A stretch of 64,000 nt of DNA from Ruminococcaceae bacterium UBA1036. Lineage in GTDB: Bacteria; Bacillota; Clostridia; Oscillospirales; Acutalibacteraceae. The notes under the pieces are model-generated. The model made no database searches and was not told where the DNA came from. It worked only from the letters and a program-made list of their open reading frames with translations. A program made the position numbers and the translations under genes. Positions 49,469-58,517 of this stretch are shown here, piece after piece (the first letter of the stretch is position 1; every line of letters begins with the position of its first letter). Where the stretch lies: the NCBI GenBank assembly GCA_002316805.1, contig DCEF01000020.1:199899-263898 (forward strand), in the 5' to 3' direction.

Positions 49469-49977
49469 TATCCTTTAACAAGCACTTTCTCAATGCTTCC
49501 TACAAACATCTTGTGGTAATCTTTTTTCGGATAATTTTCAGCGTCAAGCGATTTTTCAATGAAACATTCCGGCCTGAAGTCCTGCCTGTAGAGCTTCCTG
49601 CAAATAAGCACAAGTTTGGCTTCCTTGAAGTACGGGGCGGCTTCATCAAAGGCCGGCGTAAGGCCCGCCGCCTTAATTTTGTCACCGTCGCGCCCGGAAT
49701 GACTCCCGCAGTAATTAAGCGCCGCACGGTATTTTTCATCGAACACGCACAGCGAGTAATATTTTTCGCGGTTCAAAAATTCCAGCGTATAGCGCGTAGG
49801 GCGCACATAGACGCTCGAAACCGGACTTTTCCAAAGGACGCCGAGCGAGCCCCAGCTTACGGTCATTGTATTGCATTTTTCAGCATTCCCCGCTGTAAGG
49901 AGCATCCATTCTTTGCTGATCATGCTGAAAGGGTTAAACTTCATATCTCCGATTTTAATCTCTTTGAATTCACCCAT
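49468..49977 (-). CDS. Flavin reductase-like protein
   Basis: 169 residues from ATG 49977 (AAGGAGG upstream). FMN-binding split-barrel family: FNPFSMISKEWMLLTAGNAE, NTMTVSWGSLGVLWKSPVSS, VYVRPTRYTLEFL, which match the flavin-reductase/hydrolase-like set that binds FMN loosely. Partner enzyme and electron acceptor are unknown. Single-gene unit between the MntR-like gene (convergent) and argG (divergent). Confidence 0.82.
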   Translation of the reverse strand: MGEFKEIKIGDMKFNPFSMISKEWMLLTAGNAEKCNTMTVSWGSLGVLWKSPVSSVYVRPTRYTLEFLNREKYYSLCVFDEKYRAALNYCGSHSGRDGDKIKAAGLTPAFDEAAPYFKEAKLVLICRKLYRQDFRPECFIEKSLDAENYPKKDYHKMFVGSIEKVLVKG

Positions 49978-50084
49978 CGAAAATCCTCCTTTTTGTTTTG
50001 CTTTCAATAATGATTATATCACAGTGCCAACCGGCTCCAAAGGGAAAATTGTCTTTTTGCCTTTTTGTCACTATAAAAAATATT

Positions 50085-50134
50085 TGAATAAATATTCATA
50101 GTTCAGTTGATTTTCTGCATATAAGGTGTATAAT
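50085..50134 (+). promoter_or_regulatory. ARG box and promoter of the arginine operon
   Basis: TGAATAAATATTCA (50085-50098) is a perfect palindrome matching the ArgR/AhrC operator consensus. Three bases beyond this 18-bp box a degenerate second box (50104-50121, ending TGCATA) covers the -35 region. The promoter is TTGATT (50107-50112), 16-bp spacer, TATAAT (50129-50134). The paired boxes with a 3-bp gap are the standard arrangement for hexameric arginine repressor. Confidence 0.8.
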
Positions 50135-50190
50135 TAGCTTATAAATTACATTAATATCAATTTAAATTACAGAAAAGGCGGTTGAGCGGT

Positions 50191-51411
50191 ATGAAAAAAG
50201 AAATCAGGAAAGTTGTTCTTGCCTATTCCGGTGGGCTTGACACATCGGTCATCATCCCGTGGCTTAAGGAAAACTACAACAACTGTGAAGTCATCGCCGT
50301 AGCGGCGGACGTCGGCCAGGGCGCAGAACTTAACGGCCTTGAGAAAAAGGCAAAGGAAACGGGCGCATCAAAGCTTTACATAGCGGACCTCAAAAAACAG
50401 CTCGTTGAAGATTACATCTGGCCGACGCTTAAGGCCGATGCCGTTTATGAGGGCAAATACCTCCTTGGCACGTCTTTTGCAAGGCCGCTTATTGCAAAGC
50501 GCCTTGTGGAGATTGCAAAGGCCGAAGGCGCCGACGCCATTGCGCACGGCGCAACGGGAAAAGGCAACGACCAGGTACGCTTTGAGCTCTCCATTAAGGC
50601 TTTTGCACCGGATATGGCCATTATTGCGCCATGGAGGATATGGAACATCAAATCCCGCGACGAAGAAATAGACTATGCTGAAGCACACCATGTGTCGCTT
50701 AACATAACAAGGGAAACCAACTATTCAAAAGACAAGAACCTCTGGCACCTTTCACACGAAGGGCTTGACCTTGAAAATCCGGCAAACGAGCCGGACTATG
50801 ATAAAATTCTCGAGCTTGGCGTATCGCCTGAAAAGGCGCCTGACAAGCCAACATATGTGACTATATCATTTGAAAAAGGTGTTCCCGTAAAGCTGAACGG
50901 CCAAAAGCTGTGCGGCGTCGATATGATTGCCGAGCTTAACGAGCTCGGCGGGCAAAACGGCATTGGCATTGTGGACCTTGTGGAAAACAGGCTCGTCGGC
51001 ATGAAATCGCGCGGCGTCTATGAAACACCTGGCGGAACTATCCTTTACCACGCCCACGAAAAGCTCGAAGAGCTTTGCCTTGACAAAGACACTTTCCACT
51101 ACAAGCAGACGGTCGGCCCTAAATTTGCTGAGCTTGTCTATGACGGTAAATGGTTCACCCCGCTGCGTGAAGCGCTTTCGGCATTCGTCGACTCAACACA
51201 GAAAAACGTCACAGGCGATGTTAAGCTGAAGCTCTACAAAGGCAACATAATAGACGCGGGCGTCAAGTCGCAGTACTCACTTTACGACAGTGATATGGCT
51301 ACATTCAGTGCCGACAGTGTGTATAACCAGGCCGACGCACAGGGATTCATCAACCTTTTCGGGCTCCCCATCGCCGTCCAGGCCGAGCACAGGCTTAAAA
51401 GCCAGGAATGA
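50191..51411 (+). CDS. argG: Argininosuccinate synthase
   Basis: 406 residues from ATG 50191 (a TTG nine bases upstream is less likely). ATP pyrophosphatase motif VVLAYSGGLDTSVI, then AHGATGKGNDQVRFELS, and the aspartate/citrulline region. Condenses citrulline and aspartate. First gene of argGHCJBDF, directly behind the ARG box. An 8-bp GC hairpin with TTTTCT follows and may limit read-through to argH. Confidence 0.97.
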   Translation: MKKEIRKVVLAYSGGLDTSVIIPWLKENYNNCEVIAVAADVGQGAELNGLEKKAKETGASKLYIADLKKQLVEDYIWPTLKADAVYEGKYLLGTSFARPLIAKRLVEIAKAEGADAIAHGATGKGNDQVRFELSIKAFAPDMAIIAPWRIWNIKSRDEEIDYAEAHHVSLNITRETNYSKDKNLWHLSHEGLDLENPANEPDYDKILELGVSPEKAPDKPTYVTISFEKGVPVKLNGQKLCGVDMIAELNELGGQNGIGIVDLVENRLVGMKSRGVYETPGGTILYHAHEKLEELCLDKDTFHYKQTVGPKFAELVYDGKWFTPLREALSAFVDSTQKNVTGDVKLKLYKGNIIDAGVKSQYSLYDSDMATFSADSVYNQADAQGFINLFGLPIAVQAEHRLKSQE

Positions 51412-51431
51412 TACAGTCCGGATTTTCAGGA

Positions 51432-51456
51432 GGGGCGGAGCATCTGCCCCTTTTCT
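51432..51456 (+). terminator. Partial terminator between argG and argH
   Basis: GGGGCGGA (51432-51439), loop GCA, TCTGCCCC (51443-51450, one G-T pair), then TTTTCT. It is intergenic within an otherwise continuous operon. Confidence 0.55.
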
Positions 51457-51503
51457 GTATACGTAAAAATATATAAGGATTCCAAAGTCAGGGGGAATAT
51501 ACA

Positions 51504-52883
51504 TTGAAACTGTGGGCCGGAAAATTCCATAAGGGCCTCAGCAGCGCCGCTGACAGCTTTAACTCCTCTATTTCATTTGACAGCCGCATGGCGCAGGAGG
51601 ACATAGAAGGCAGCATTGCCCATGCCCGCATGCTCGGCGAATGCAATATCATAGCTCCCGAAGAAGCGTCTAAAATATGTGAGGGGCTTAATGGCATACT
51701 CAGCGACCTTAAAAGCGGGATGCTGCAAATCGACGGCAGCGCCGAAGACATACACACATTCGTCGAAGGCGAGCTTACAAAGCGACTCGGCGATACCGGC
51801 AAGCGCCTGCATACGGCGCGCAGCCGCAATGACCAGGTGGCTACCGACCTGCGCCTCCATCTGAAAAAGCATACTGAGAAAATCATCGGGCTGCTGCATG
51901 GCCTCACCGCCGAGATATGCAGGAAGGCGCTTGCCTACAGCGGCACCATAATGCCCGGTTACACGCATATGCAGCGCGCGCAGCCCATCACATTCGGGCA
52001 CCATCTTTTAGCATACGCAGAGATGTTCATGCGCGACATAGGCCGGTTCCGCGACACTAAAAAGCGCATGGATTACTGCCCCCTCGGCTCATGCGCGCTG
52101 GCGGGCACAACATATCCCATAAACCGCGAGCGCACGGCTGAGCTCCTCGACTTCGCCGGCCCTATGCAGAACAGCCTTGACGGCGTTTCTGACCGCGATT
52201 TCTGCCTTGAGCTCGCATCAAGCATAGCCATCTGCATGGTGCACCTTTCACGCCTTTCGGAGGAAACCGTGCTCTGGTGTTCGTGGGAATTCAAATTTGT
52301 GGAGCTCGACGACGCCTTTTCCACCGGCTCAAGCATAATGCCGCAGAAAAAGAACCCAGATATTGCCGAGCTTGTACGCGGCAAGTGTGGGCGTGCAATA
52401 GGTGACATGGTAACGCTTTTTACCATGATGAAAGGCCTCCCCCTTGCCTACAACAAGGATATGCAAGAAGACAAGGAAGCCATATTCGATGCTGTTGATA
52501 CGCTTGAGGCATGCCTTGGCACGTTCACCCCAATGCTAAAGACGATGAAAGCTATTCCGAAAAACATGCGCGCAGCGGCCGCCGGCGGATTCATAAATGC
52601 TACCGACTGCGCCGATTACCTTACCGGCAAAGGCATGCCATTCCGCACGGCATACCGCATAACGGGTGACATCGTCGCCTACTGCACGGGAAACCACCTC
52701 ACGCTTGAAACACTGCCGCTCGAAAAATACAAGCAGTTCAGCAGCAGTTTCGGCAGTGACATTTATGAAGCCATTTCCCTCGACCATTGTGTAAACGGCA
52801 GGAAAGCCCTCGGCGGGCCGGCTCCGGAAAATGTGAAGGCACAGGCAAAGCGAATCCTCGGCCTTCTGGGCGAAAAAGCATGA
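51504..52883 (+). CDS. argH: Argininosuccinate lyase
   Basis: 459 residues from a TTG start at 51504, preceded by GGGGG 8 bases upstream; no better start exists and KLWAGKFHKGLSSAADSFN is the normal N-terminus. Signature GSSIMPQKKNPDIAELVRGK with the catalytic Ser loop, and TARSRNDQVATDLRL, TPGYTHMQ-like PGYTHMQRAQP. Splits argininosuccinate into arginine and fumarate. Its stop overlaps the argC start (ATGA). Confidence 0.97.
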   Translation: MKLWAGKFHKGLSSAADSFNSSISFDSRMAQEDIEGSIAHARMLGECNIIAPEEASKICEGLNGILSDLKSGMLQIDGSAEDIHTFVEGELTKRLGDTGKRLHTARSRNDQVATDLRLHLKKHTEKIIGLLHGLTAEICRKALAYSGTIMPGYTHMQRAQPITFGHHLLAYAEMFMRDIGRFRDTKKRMDYCPLGSCALAGTTYPINRERTAELLDFAGPMQNSLDGVSDRDFCLELASSIAICMVHLSRLSEETVLWCSWEFKFVELDDAFSTGSSIMPQKKNPDIAELVRGKCGRAIGDMVTLFTMMKGLPLAYNKDMQEDKEAIFDAVDTLEACLGTFTPMLKTMKAIPKNMRAAAAGGFINATDCADYLTGKGMPFRTAYRITGDIVAYCTGNHLTLETLPLEKYKQFSSSFGSDIYEAISLDHCVNGRKALGGPAPENVKAQAKRILGLLGEKA

Positions 52884-53914
52884 TACGCGCAGGTATAATC
52901 GGCGCCACAGGATATGCCGGTGCAGAGCTTGTGCGCATGCTCTCTGGCCACCCTGACGCTGAAGTCTCGGCCGTCGGCTCCGTAAGTTATGAGGGCAAGC
53001 CATTAAGCGGCGTATATCCGGCTTATTACCGCCTTTGTGACAAAATCTGTGAAAATGAAAAAGACGTCATCAAAAAAAGCGACGTTGTTTTTGCAGCGCT
53101 GCCAAGCGGCCTTTCGCAGGAAATTGCCGAAGAATGTTTCTGTGCCGGGAAATTTTTCATAGACATGGGCGCCGATTTCCGCCTCAAGAGCGAGAAAGAT
53201 TACCGCAGATGGTACCACGGCAAATTTATTTTTCCAGAGCTGCATGAAAAGGCCGCCTACGGCCTTCCGGAGCTTTTCCGGGAAAATATAAAAGGAAGCA
53301 AGCTTGTCGCTAACCCCGGCTGCTATGCCACGGCGGTACCCTTGGCGCTCGCGCCGGCCCTCGAAAGCGGCTTCGTTTCCCCAGACGGCATAATTGCCGA
53401 CTGCTCTTCCGGTGTAACCGGCTCCGGCCGCAAAACCACACAGAACACGCATTTTCCCGAGCTCAACGAAAGCATGACGGCATACAAAGCCGGCTGCCAC
53501 CGCCATACCCCCGAGATGGAACAGACGCTCAGTACCGTTTCCGGAAAAGAGACGCACATCACATTTGTGCCGCACCTCATACCTGTAAGCCGCGGTATCC
53601 TTGCAACATGCTACGCAAAACTCAAACCGGGTGTAACCATGGAGCAGCTCCGCAATGCGTATGGAAAGCGCTACGGCAGGGAATTCTTTATCAGGCTGCT
53701 TCCCGATGGGCGCACGGCAGACATCAAAAATGTGAGGCTCTCAAATTTCTGCGACATCTCACTGCATATCGACAGCCACACGGAAACGCTTATAGCCGTT
53801 TCAGCCATTGACAACATGGTAAAAGGCTCGGCAGGCCAGGCCATGCAGAACATGAACCTAATGCTCGGGCTTGACGAAAAGGCCGGCCTCACATCATTGC
53901 CCCCTGCTTTTTAA
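52880..53914 (+). CDS. argC: N-acetyl-gamma-glutamyl-phosphate reductase
   Basis: 344 residues from ATG 52880, overlapping the argH stop by four bases; the open frame to 52787 lies inside argH. NADP-binding IRAGIIGATGYAGAELVRML, catalytic Cys in KLVANPGCYATAVPLALAP, and HRHTPEMEQ with the catalytic His. Third step of the acetylated ornithine pathway. Translationally coupled to argH. Confidence 0.96.
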   Translation: MIRAGIIGATGYAGAELVRMLSGHPDAEVSAVGSVSYEGKPLSGVYPAYYRLCDKICENEKDVIKKSDVVFAALPSGLSQEIAEECFCAGKFFIDMGADFRLKSEKDYRRWYHGKFIFPELHEKAAYGLPELFRENIKGSKLVANPGCYATAVPLALAPALESGFVSPDGIIADCSSGVTGSGRKTTQNTHFPELNESMTAYKAGCHRHTPEMEQTLSTVSGKETHITFVPHLIPVSRGILATCYAKLKPGVTMEQLRNAYGKRYGREFFIRLLPDGRTADIKNVRLSNFCDISLHIDSHTETLIAVSAIDNMVKGSAGQAMQNMNLMLGLDEKAGLTSLPPAF

Positions 53915-54165
53915 AAAGCGCAGTTTAATAAATCTACAACCGTGTATCTGTATATCTGATAATATACTATCCATACTTAAATGAATGGCAGTGGAAATCA
54001 TGCGGCCATCAGCCGCTGCTTTTAGACTGCGGCGCGGCAGCCGGCCGGTGGGGCAAGCAGAGAAAGATTCGATACGGTTTATTATATTTACATAAAATTT
54101 ACATAAAAAGTGTGATTTTAAAATAGCTTCGGAACTGGCTGGCAAAAAATAAGGAGGCATGTCAA
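53915..54165 (+). other. Unexplained 251-bp gap between argC and argJ
   Basis: Unusually long for this compact operon. It holds two adjacent TTTACATAAAA repeats (about 54085-54108), a GC-rich GCCGC/GCGGC hairpin near 54013-54040 without a T-run, and an ATGAATGGCAG stretch faintly like half an ARG box. No ORF was found. It could carry an internal promoter for argJBDF. Confidence 0.4.
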
Positions 54166-55392
54166 ATGGCTGAATATCCATACATTGAAGGCGGCGCATG
54201 CGCTGCGAAGGGATTCAAGGCAGGAGGCATCCACTGCGGTCTGCGCAGAAATGCGTCTAAGCCCGACCTCGCCATGATTGTGTCGGAAGTCCCATGCGCC
54301 GCCGCCGCGGTTTATACAAAGAACCTCGTAAAAGGCGCGCCTCTGTTCGTTACGGAAGAAAACATTAAGGACGGCACAGCGCAAGCCGTAATATGCAACA
54401 GCGCCAACGCCAACACGTGCAACAGCGATGGCATGGAGAAAGCGAAAAAAATGTGTTTGCTTGCCGCCGGTGCCCTCGGGCTCAAGCCTGAAAACATCAT
54501 TGTTGCATCCACCGGCGTCATAGGCCAGGTGCTCCCAATTGAACCGATAGCCGCTAAAATTCCAGAGCTTGCCGCCTCGCTTTCACCAGGCGGCTCGGAA
54601 ATGGCAGCAAAGGCAATAATGACGACAGACACCAAAGTAAAGAATTTTGCCATCAGCTGCACCATAGGTGGGAAAGAAGTCAGAATAGGCGGCATTGCAA
54701 AGGGCTCCGGCATGATACACCCAAACATGGGCACAATGCTCTGCTTCATAACAACAGACGCCGCTATTTCAAAGGATGCGCTTAACTGTGCCCTGCACAG
54801 GGCCGTTGACGTTACGTTCAACATGGTGAGCATAGACGGCGATACATCGACGAACGATATGTGCGCCATACTTGCCGACGGCCTTGCTGGGAATAAAAAA
54901 ATTAGTGAAGCCTACGGGCCGGAGTTTGAGATATTCACCGCGGCACTCACGCAGCTCTGCACACGCTTTGCCCGCACCATTGCAAAAGACGGCGAGGGCG
55001 CGTCGCGGCTGCTTGTCTGCCGCGTCACAGGTGCTAAAGATAGGGAAAGCGCACGCAAGGCGGCAAAAGGCGTCATCTGCTCAAACCTGTTTAAGGCCGC
55101 CATGTTCGGCGCCGATGCAAACTGGGGCCGCGTGCTTTGCGCCGTGGGATACAGCGGCGCAGATACGGACATCTCCAAAATCGGCGTTTCGTTTTCATCA
55201 AAAGCCGGATGCATAACCGTGTGCCGCAATGGCTCAGGCATACCGTTTTCAGAAGAAAAGGCCAAAAAAGTTCTCTCAGAAGACGAGATAACCGTAATCG
55301 TGGCCCTCGCCGACGGGACGGCTTCCGCCACTGCATACGGCTGCGACCTCACCTACGATTATGTTAAAATAAACGGTTCTTACCGCACATGA
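54166..55392 (+). CDS. argJ: Ornithine acetyltransferase (glutamate N-acetyltransferase)
   Basis: 408 residues. AKGFKAGGIHCGLRRNASKP at the start and the self-cleavage region KGSGMIHPNMGTMLCFITTD, where the chain splits before the conserved Thr; the residue before it is Gly instead of the common Ala. Transfers acetyl from acetylornithine to glutamate, recycling the acetyl group, so argE is not needed. Whether it also uses acetyl-CoA cannot be told. GGAGG precedes the ATG. Confidence 0.97.
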   Translation: MAEYPYIEGGACAAKGFKAGGIHCGLRRNASKPDLAMIVSEVPCAAAAVYTKNLVKGAPLFVTEENIKDGTAQAVICNSANANTCNSDGMEKAKKMCLLAAGALGLKPENIIVASTGVIGQVLPIEPIAAKIPELAASLSPGGSEMAAKAIMTTDTKVKNFAISCTIGGKEVRIGGIAKGSGMIHPNMGTMLCFITTDAAISKDALNCALHRAVDVTFNMVSIDGDTSTNDMCAILADGLAGNKKISEAYGPEFEIFTAALTQLCTRFARTIAKDGEGASRLLVCRVTGAKDRESARKAAKGVICSNLFKAAMFGADANWGRVLCAVGYSGADTDISKIGVSFSSKAGCITVCRNGSGIPFSEEKAKKVLSEDEITVIVALADGTASATAYGCDLTYDYVKINGSYRT

Positions 55393-55470
55393 CCTGCCCT
55401 TCCTTACTTAGGGAAAAATCTTGCATCAGGCTCTGCGGGAAAGCCGGCCAGAAAGTGGGAAAGCAAAAGC

Positions 55471-56328
55471 ATGAAAATCTCCAACAGCGAGCGCGCACAT
55501 ATACTTGTCCAGGCGCTGCCTTACATACAGACACATGCCGGAAAAACAATAGTCGTAAAATACGGCGGCAGCGCCATGGTAAACGAGTCCCTCAAAGACG
55601 CCATGATGTGCGACATAGTTCTCATGCAGCTTGTCGGCATACGCGTTGTTGTGGTGCACGGCGGCGGCAATGAAATCGACGCCATGCTTAAAAAGGTCGG
55701 CAAGGAAAGCCATTTTGTCGACGGCCTGCGGTGCACTGACAGCGAAACTATCGATATAGTGCAGATGGTGCTTGCAGGCAAGGTAAACAAGGGCCTTGTG
55801 CAACTCCTCGAGCAGCACAGCGGGCGCGCCGTCGGCTTGTGCGGACTTGATGACGGCCTCCTGGAAGCAAAAAAAATCTCCGGCCCAAAAGAGCTCGGCT
55901 ATGTAGGCGAGATAACCAAAGTCAATCCAGCCCCGCTGCGCAATGCGACGCAAAACGGATACATCCCGGTTGTGGCAACTATTGCAGGCGGCGAAAACGG
56001 TGAAGTCTACAATATAAACGCCGACACAGCCGCTGCAAAAATAGCATCAGAACTTAAAGCCGAAAAGCTCATACTCATGACGGACGTGCGCGGCCTCCTT
56101 CGCGATAAAGACGATGAAGACTCCCTCATTCCTGTTGTAAAAGTGGGCGACATACCGAAGCTTCAGGCTGAAGGCATTATTTCAGGCGGCATGATACCGA
56201 AAGTCCAGTGCTGCGCCGACGCGGCCAAGAACGGCGTGCAGCGCGCGCATATAATCGACGGGCGTATACCCCATTCAATACTCATCGAGCTTTTTTCAGA
56301 CGAAGGCATAGGCACCATGTTTTATTAA
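55471..56328 (+). CDS. argB: Acetylglutamate kinase
   Basis: 285 residues. KTIVVKYGGSAMVN phosphate loop, VVVHGGGNEIDAML, and ISGGMIPKVQCCADA near the C-terminus. Phosphorylates N-acetylglutamate; usually feedback inhibited by arginine in organisms with ArgJ, and an N-terminal helix (ERAHILVQALPYIQTHAGK) like that of arginine-sensitive hexameric forms is present. Confidence 0.97.
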   Translation: MKISNSERAHILVQALPYIQTHAGKTIVVKYGGSAMVNESLKDAMMCDIVLMQLVGIRVVVVHGGGNEIDAMLKKVGKESHFVDGLRCTDSETIDIVQMVLAGKVNKGLVQLLEQHSGRAVGLCGLDDGLLEAKKISGPKELGYVGEITKVNPAPLRNATQNGYIPVVATIAGGENGEVYNINADTAAAKIASELKAEKLILMTDVRGLLRDKDDEDSLIPVVKVGDIPKLQAEGIISGGMIPKVQCCADAAKNGVQRAHIIDGRIPHSILIELFSDEGIGTMFY

Positions 56329-56350
56329 CTAACGTCAGGAGGGACAGATA

Positions 56351-57532
56351 ATGACGTTTGAAACGGTGAAAAACAAGCTTGACAGCTATGTTATGCCGAC
56401 TTACTCGCGGTTTCCCGTTGCCCTTGTTTCCGGCAAAAATGCAACGGCAAAAGATACCGAAGGCAAAGAATACATTGACTTTACAAGCGGCATAGGCGTT
56501 AACTGCCTCGGATATTCGGATGAGAAATGGGCGGCGGCCATTACAAAGCAGGCCGCCGCTATCCAGCATATTTCGAACCTCTACTACAGCCCCGTGCAGG
56601 CCGAGCTTGCAGAAAAGCTATGCCACATAAGCGGCATGGGAAAGATCTTCTTCTGCAACTCCGGCGCAGAGGCAAACGAGTGCTGCATCAAGCTTGCGCG
56701 GAAATACGGCGAAGACGCCCTCGGCATAAAAGAACCGGAAATCATAACGCTTAAAAATTCCTTCCACGGGCGCACCGTAGCCACGCTTGCAGCAACGGGG
56801 CAGGAAATGTTCCACAGCATGTTCCTCCCGCTTGCAGGCGGATTCAAGTACGCCGACGCTTCAATGGAAGGGATAAAGTCATGCGTAACAGGCAAGACAT
56901 GCGCCGTAATGCTTGAGCTCATTCAGGGTGAGGGCGGCGTGATACCCCTTGACAAATCATTTGTGCACGAGCTTCGCTCTTTTTGCACGGAAAATAAAAT
57001 ACTCATGATAATTGACGAAGTGCAAACAGGGGTAGGGCGCACAGGCGCTTTTTACTGCTACCAGAACTACGGCGTGCAGCCTGACGTTGTGTCAAGCGCA
57101 AAAGCGCTTGCCGGTGGCCTGCCGATGGGCGCCTGCCTTTGCAGCGAAAGGCTCGGTAGCATAATGGGCAGCGGCACGCACGGCTCTACATTCGGCGGGA
57201 ATCCCGTAGCTTGTGCCGGCGCCCTTGCTGTGCTTGAGCGTGTCTCAGAACCGGCATTTTTAAAGGGAGTCCGGTCAAAAGGGCAATATTTTGCCGAAAG
57301 GCTCCGTGCTATGGACGGCATATCCTATGTGCGCGGCATGGGGCTTATGATAGGCGCAAAGCCAAAGCATGGCAATCCGGCCGAAATTGCGGTAGAATGT
57401 GTTAAGAACGGCTTGCTTATACTTACGGCAAAAGATGTGCTGCGCCTGCTTCCACCGCTCACGGTGACAAAGCAGGAAGCAGGCCACGGCCTCGATATCC
57501 TGGAAAATACGCTCAGCGGAAAAACAATGTGA
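56351..57532 (+). CDS. argD: Acetylornithine aminotransferase
   Basis: 393 residues. PLP enzyme of the class III group: YIDFTSGIGVNCLGYSDEKW, FCNSGAEANECCIKLARKYG, IIDEVQTGVGRTGAFYCYQN, and PLP-lysine in VVSSAKALAGGLPMGACL. Converts N-acetylglutamate semialdehyde to acetylornithine. AGGAGGG lies before the ATG; 22 bp after argB. Confidence 0.96.
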   Translation: MTFETVKNKLDSYVMPTYSRFPVALVSGKNATAKDTEGKEYIDFTSGIGVNCLGYSDEKWAAAITKQAAAIQHISNLYYSPVQAELAEKLCHISGMGKIFFCNSGAEANECCIKLARKYGEDALGIKEPEIITLKNSFHGRTVATLAATGQEMFHSMFLPLAGGFKYADASMEGIKSCVTGKTCAVMLELIQGEGGVIPLDKSFVHELRSFCTENKILMIIDEVQTGVGRTGAFYCYQNYGVQPDVVSSAKALAGGLPMGACLCSERLGSIMGSGTHGSTFGGNPVACAGALAVLERVSEPAFLKGVRSKGQYFAERLRAMDGISYVRGMGLMIGAKPKHGNPAEIAVECVKNGLLILTAKDVLRLLPPLTVTKQEAGHGLDILENTLSGKTM

Positions 57533-57553
57533 AACAACGGGAGGGATCGCACT

Positions 57554-58462
57554 ATGAAGCATCTTTTAAAAATGATGGATCTGACAGGCGAAGACATCAA
57601 GGAAATACTTGACCTTGCAGACAGGCTGAAAAGCGACCAGAAAAAGGGTGTGGAGCATAAAGTCCTCGCAGGCAAAACGCTCGGCATGATTTTTGAGAAA
57701 GCTTCCACAAGGACGCGCGTTTCATTCGAAGTCGGCATGTACCAGCTCGGCGGGTTGCCGATTTTCCTTTCATCGAACGACCTGCAGATAGGCCGCGGCG
57801 AACCTGTTCAGGACACGGCGCGTGTCCTTTCCCGCTACCTCGACGGGATAATGATACGCACTTTCAAACAGTCGGAAGCAGAAGCACTCGCGCGCAATGG
57901 CTCCATCCCCGTCATCAACGGCCTTACCGACCTCTCGCATCCGTGCCAGGTGCTGGCCGACCTCATGACTATACGCGAATATAAGGGCCCGCTCGAAGGC
58001 CTGAAACTATGCTTCATAGGTGATGGCAACAACATGATGAATTCACTTATCGTCGGCGGGCTGAAATCAAAGATGGAAGTTTCTGTCGCCTGCCCTGCCG
58101 CATACCAACCAAATGCCGCTGTGTTAGACTTTGCCGCCGTGCATCCGGCGTTCAGCATGACACAGGATCCGTTCGAAGCCGCAAAAGGCGCCGATGTGCT
58201 TATTACCGACGTATGGGCATCAATGGGCGAAGAGGCCGAAGCCGAAAAGCGCAGGAAGGATTTTAAGGGCTACCAGATAAACAAAGAAGTCCTCTCGCAG
58301 GCAAAGCCCGACGCAATAGTCCTGCACTGCCTGCCTGCGCACCGCGGAGAAGAAATCACGGCCGATGTGTTTGAAGAGCATTCAAAAGAATTTTTCGACG
58401 AGGCCGAAAACCGCCTCCATGCCCAAAAAGCCGTGCTTGTAAAGCTGCTCGGTAAGCAGTAA
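57554..58462 (+). CDS. argF: Ornithine carbamoyltransferase
   Basis: 302 residues. Carbamoyl-phosphate site FEKASTRTRVSFEVGMYQLG and ornithine-binding/catalytic region VLHCLPAHRGEEI, with DLSHPCQVLADLMTI. Converts ornithine and carbamoyl phosphate to citrulline. Last gene of the arginine operon, followed by a terminator. An arcABC deiminase context is absent, so the anabolic role is favoured. Confidence 0.97.
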   Translation: MKHLLKMMDLTGEDIKEILDLADRLKSDQKKGVEHKVLAGKTLGMIFEKASTRTRVSFEVGMYQLGGLPIFLSSNDLQIGRGEPVQDTARVLSRYLDGIMIRTFKQSEAEALARNGSIPVINGLTDLSHPCQVLADLMTIREYKGPLEGLKLCFIGDGNNMMNSLIVGGLKSKMEVSVACPAAYQPNAAVLDFAAVHPAFSMTQDPFEAAKGADVLITDVWASMGEEAEAEKRRKDFKGYQINKEVLSQAKPDAIVLHCLPAHRGEEITADVFEEHSKEFFDEAENRLHAQKAVLVKLLGKQ

Positions 58463-58484
58463 AATAAGCGTCATATGTGGAAAA

Positions 58485-58517
58485 AGCTGCCCTGCTCATT
58501 CAGGGCGGCTTTTTTAT
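58485..58517. terminator. Terminator of the arginine operon
   Basis: AGCTGCCCTG (58485-58494), loop CTCATT, CAGGGCGGCT (58501-58510), then TTTTTATTTT. The ypeB-like gene ends inside it from the other side. Confidence 0.85.

Noticed and set aside
54085..54108. TTTACATAAAA direct repeats as an attachment site or phage remnant
   Set aside because: Adjacent short repeats with no integrase or mobile gene nearby.
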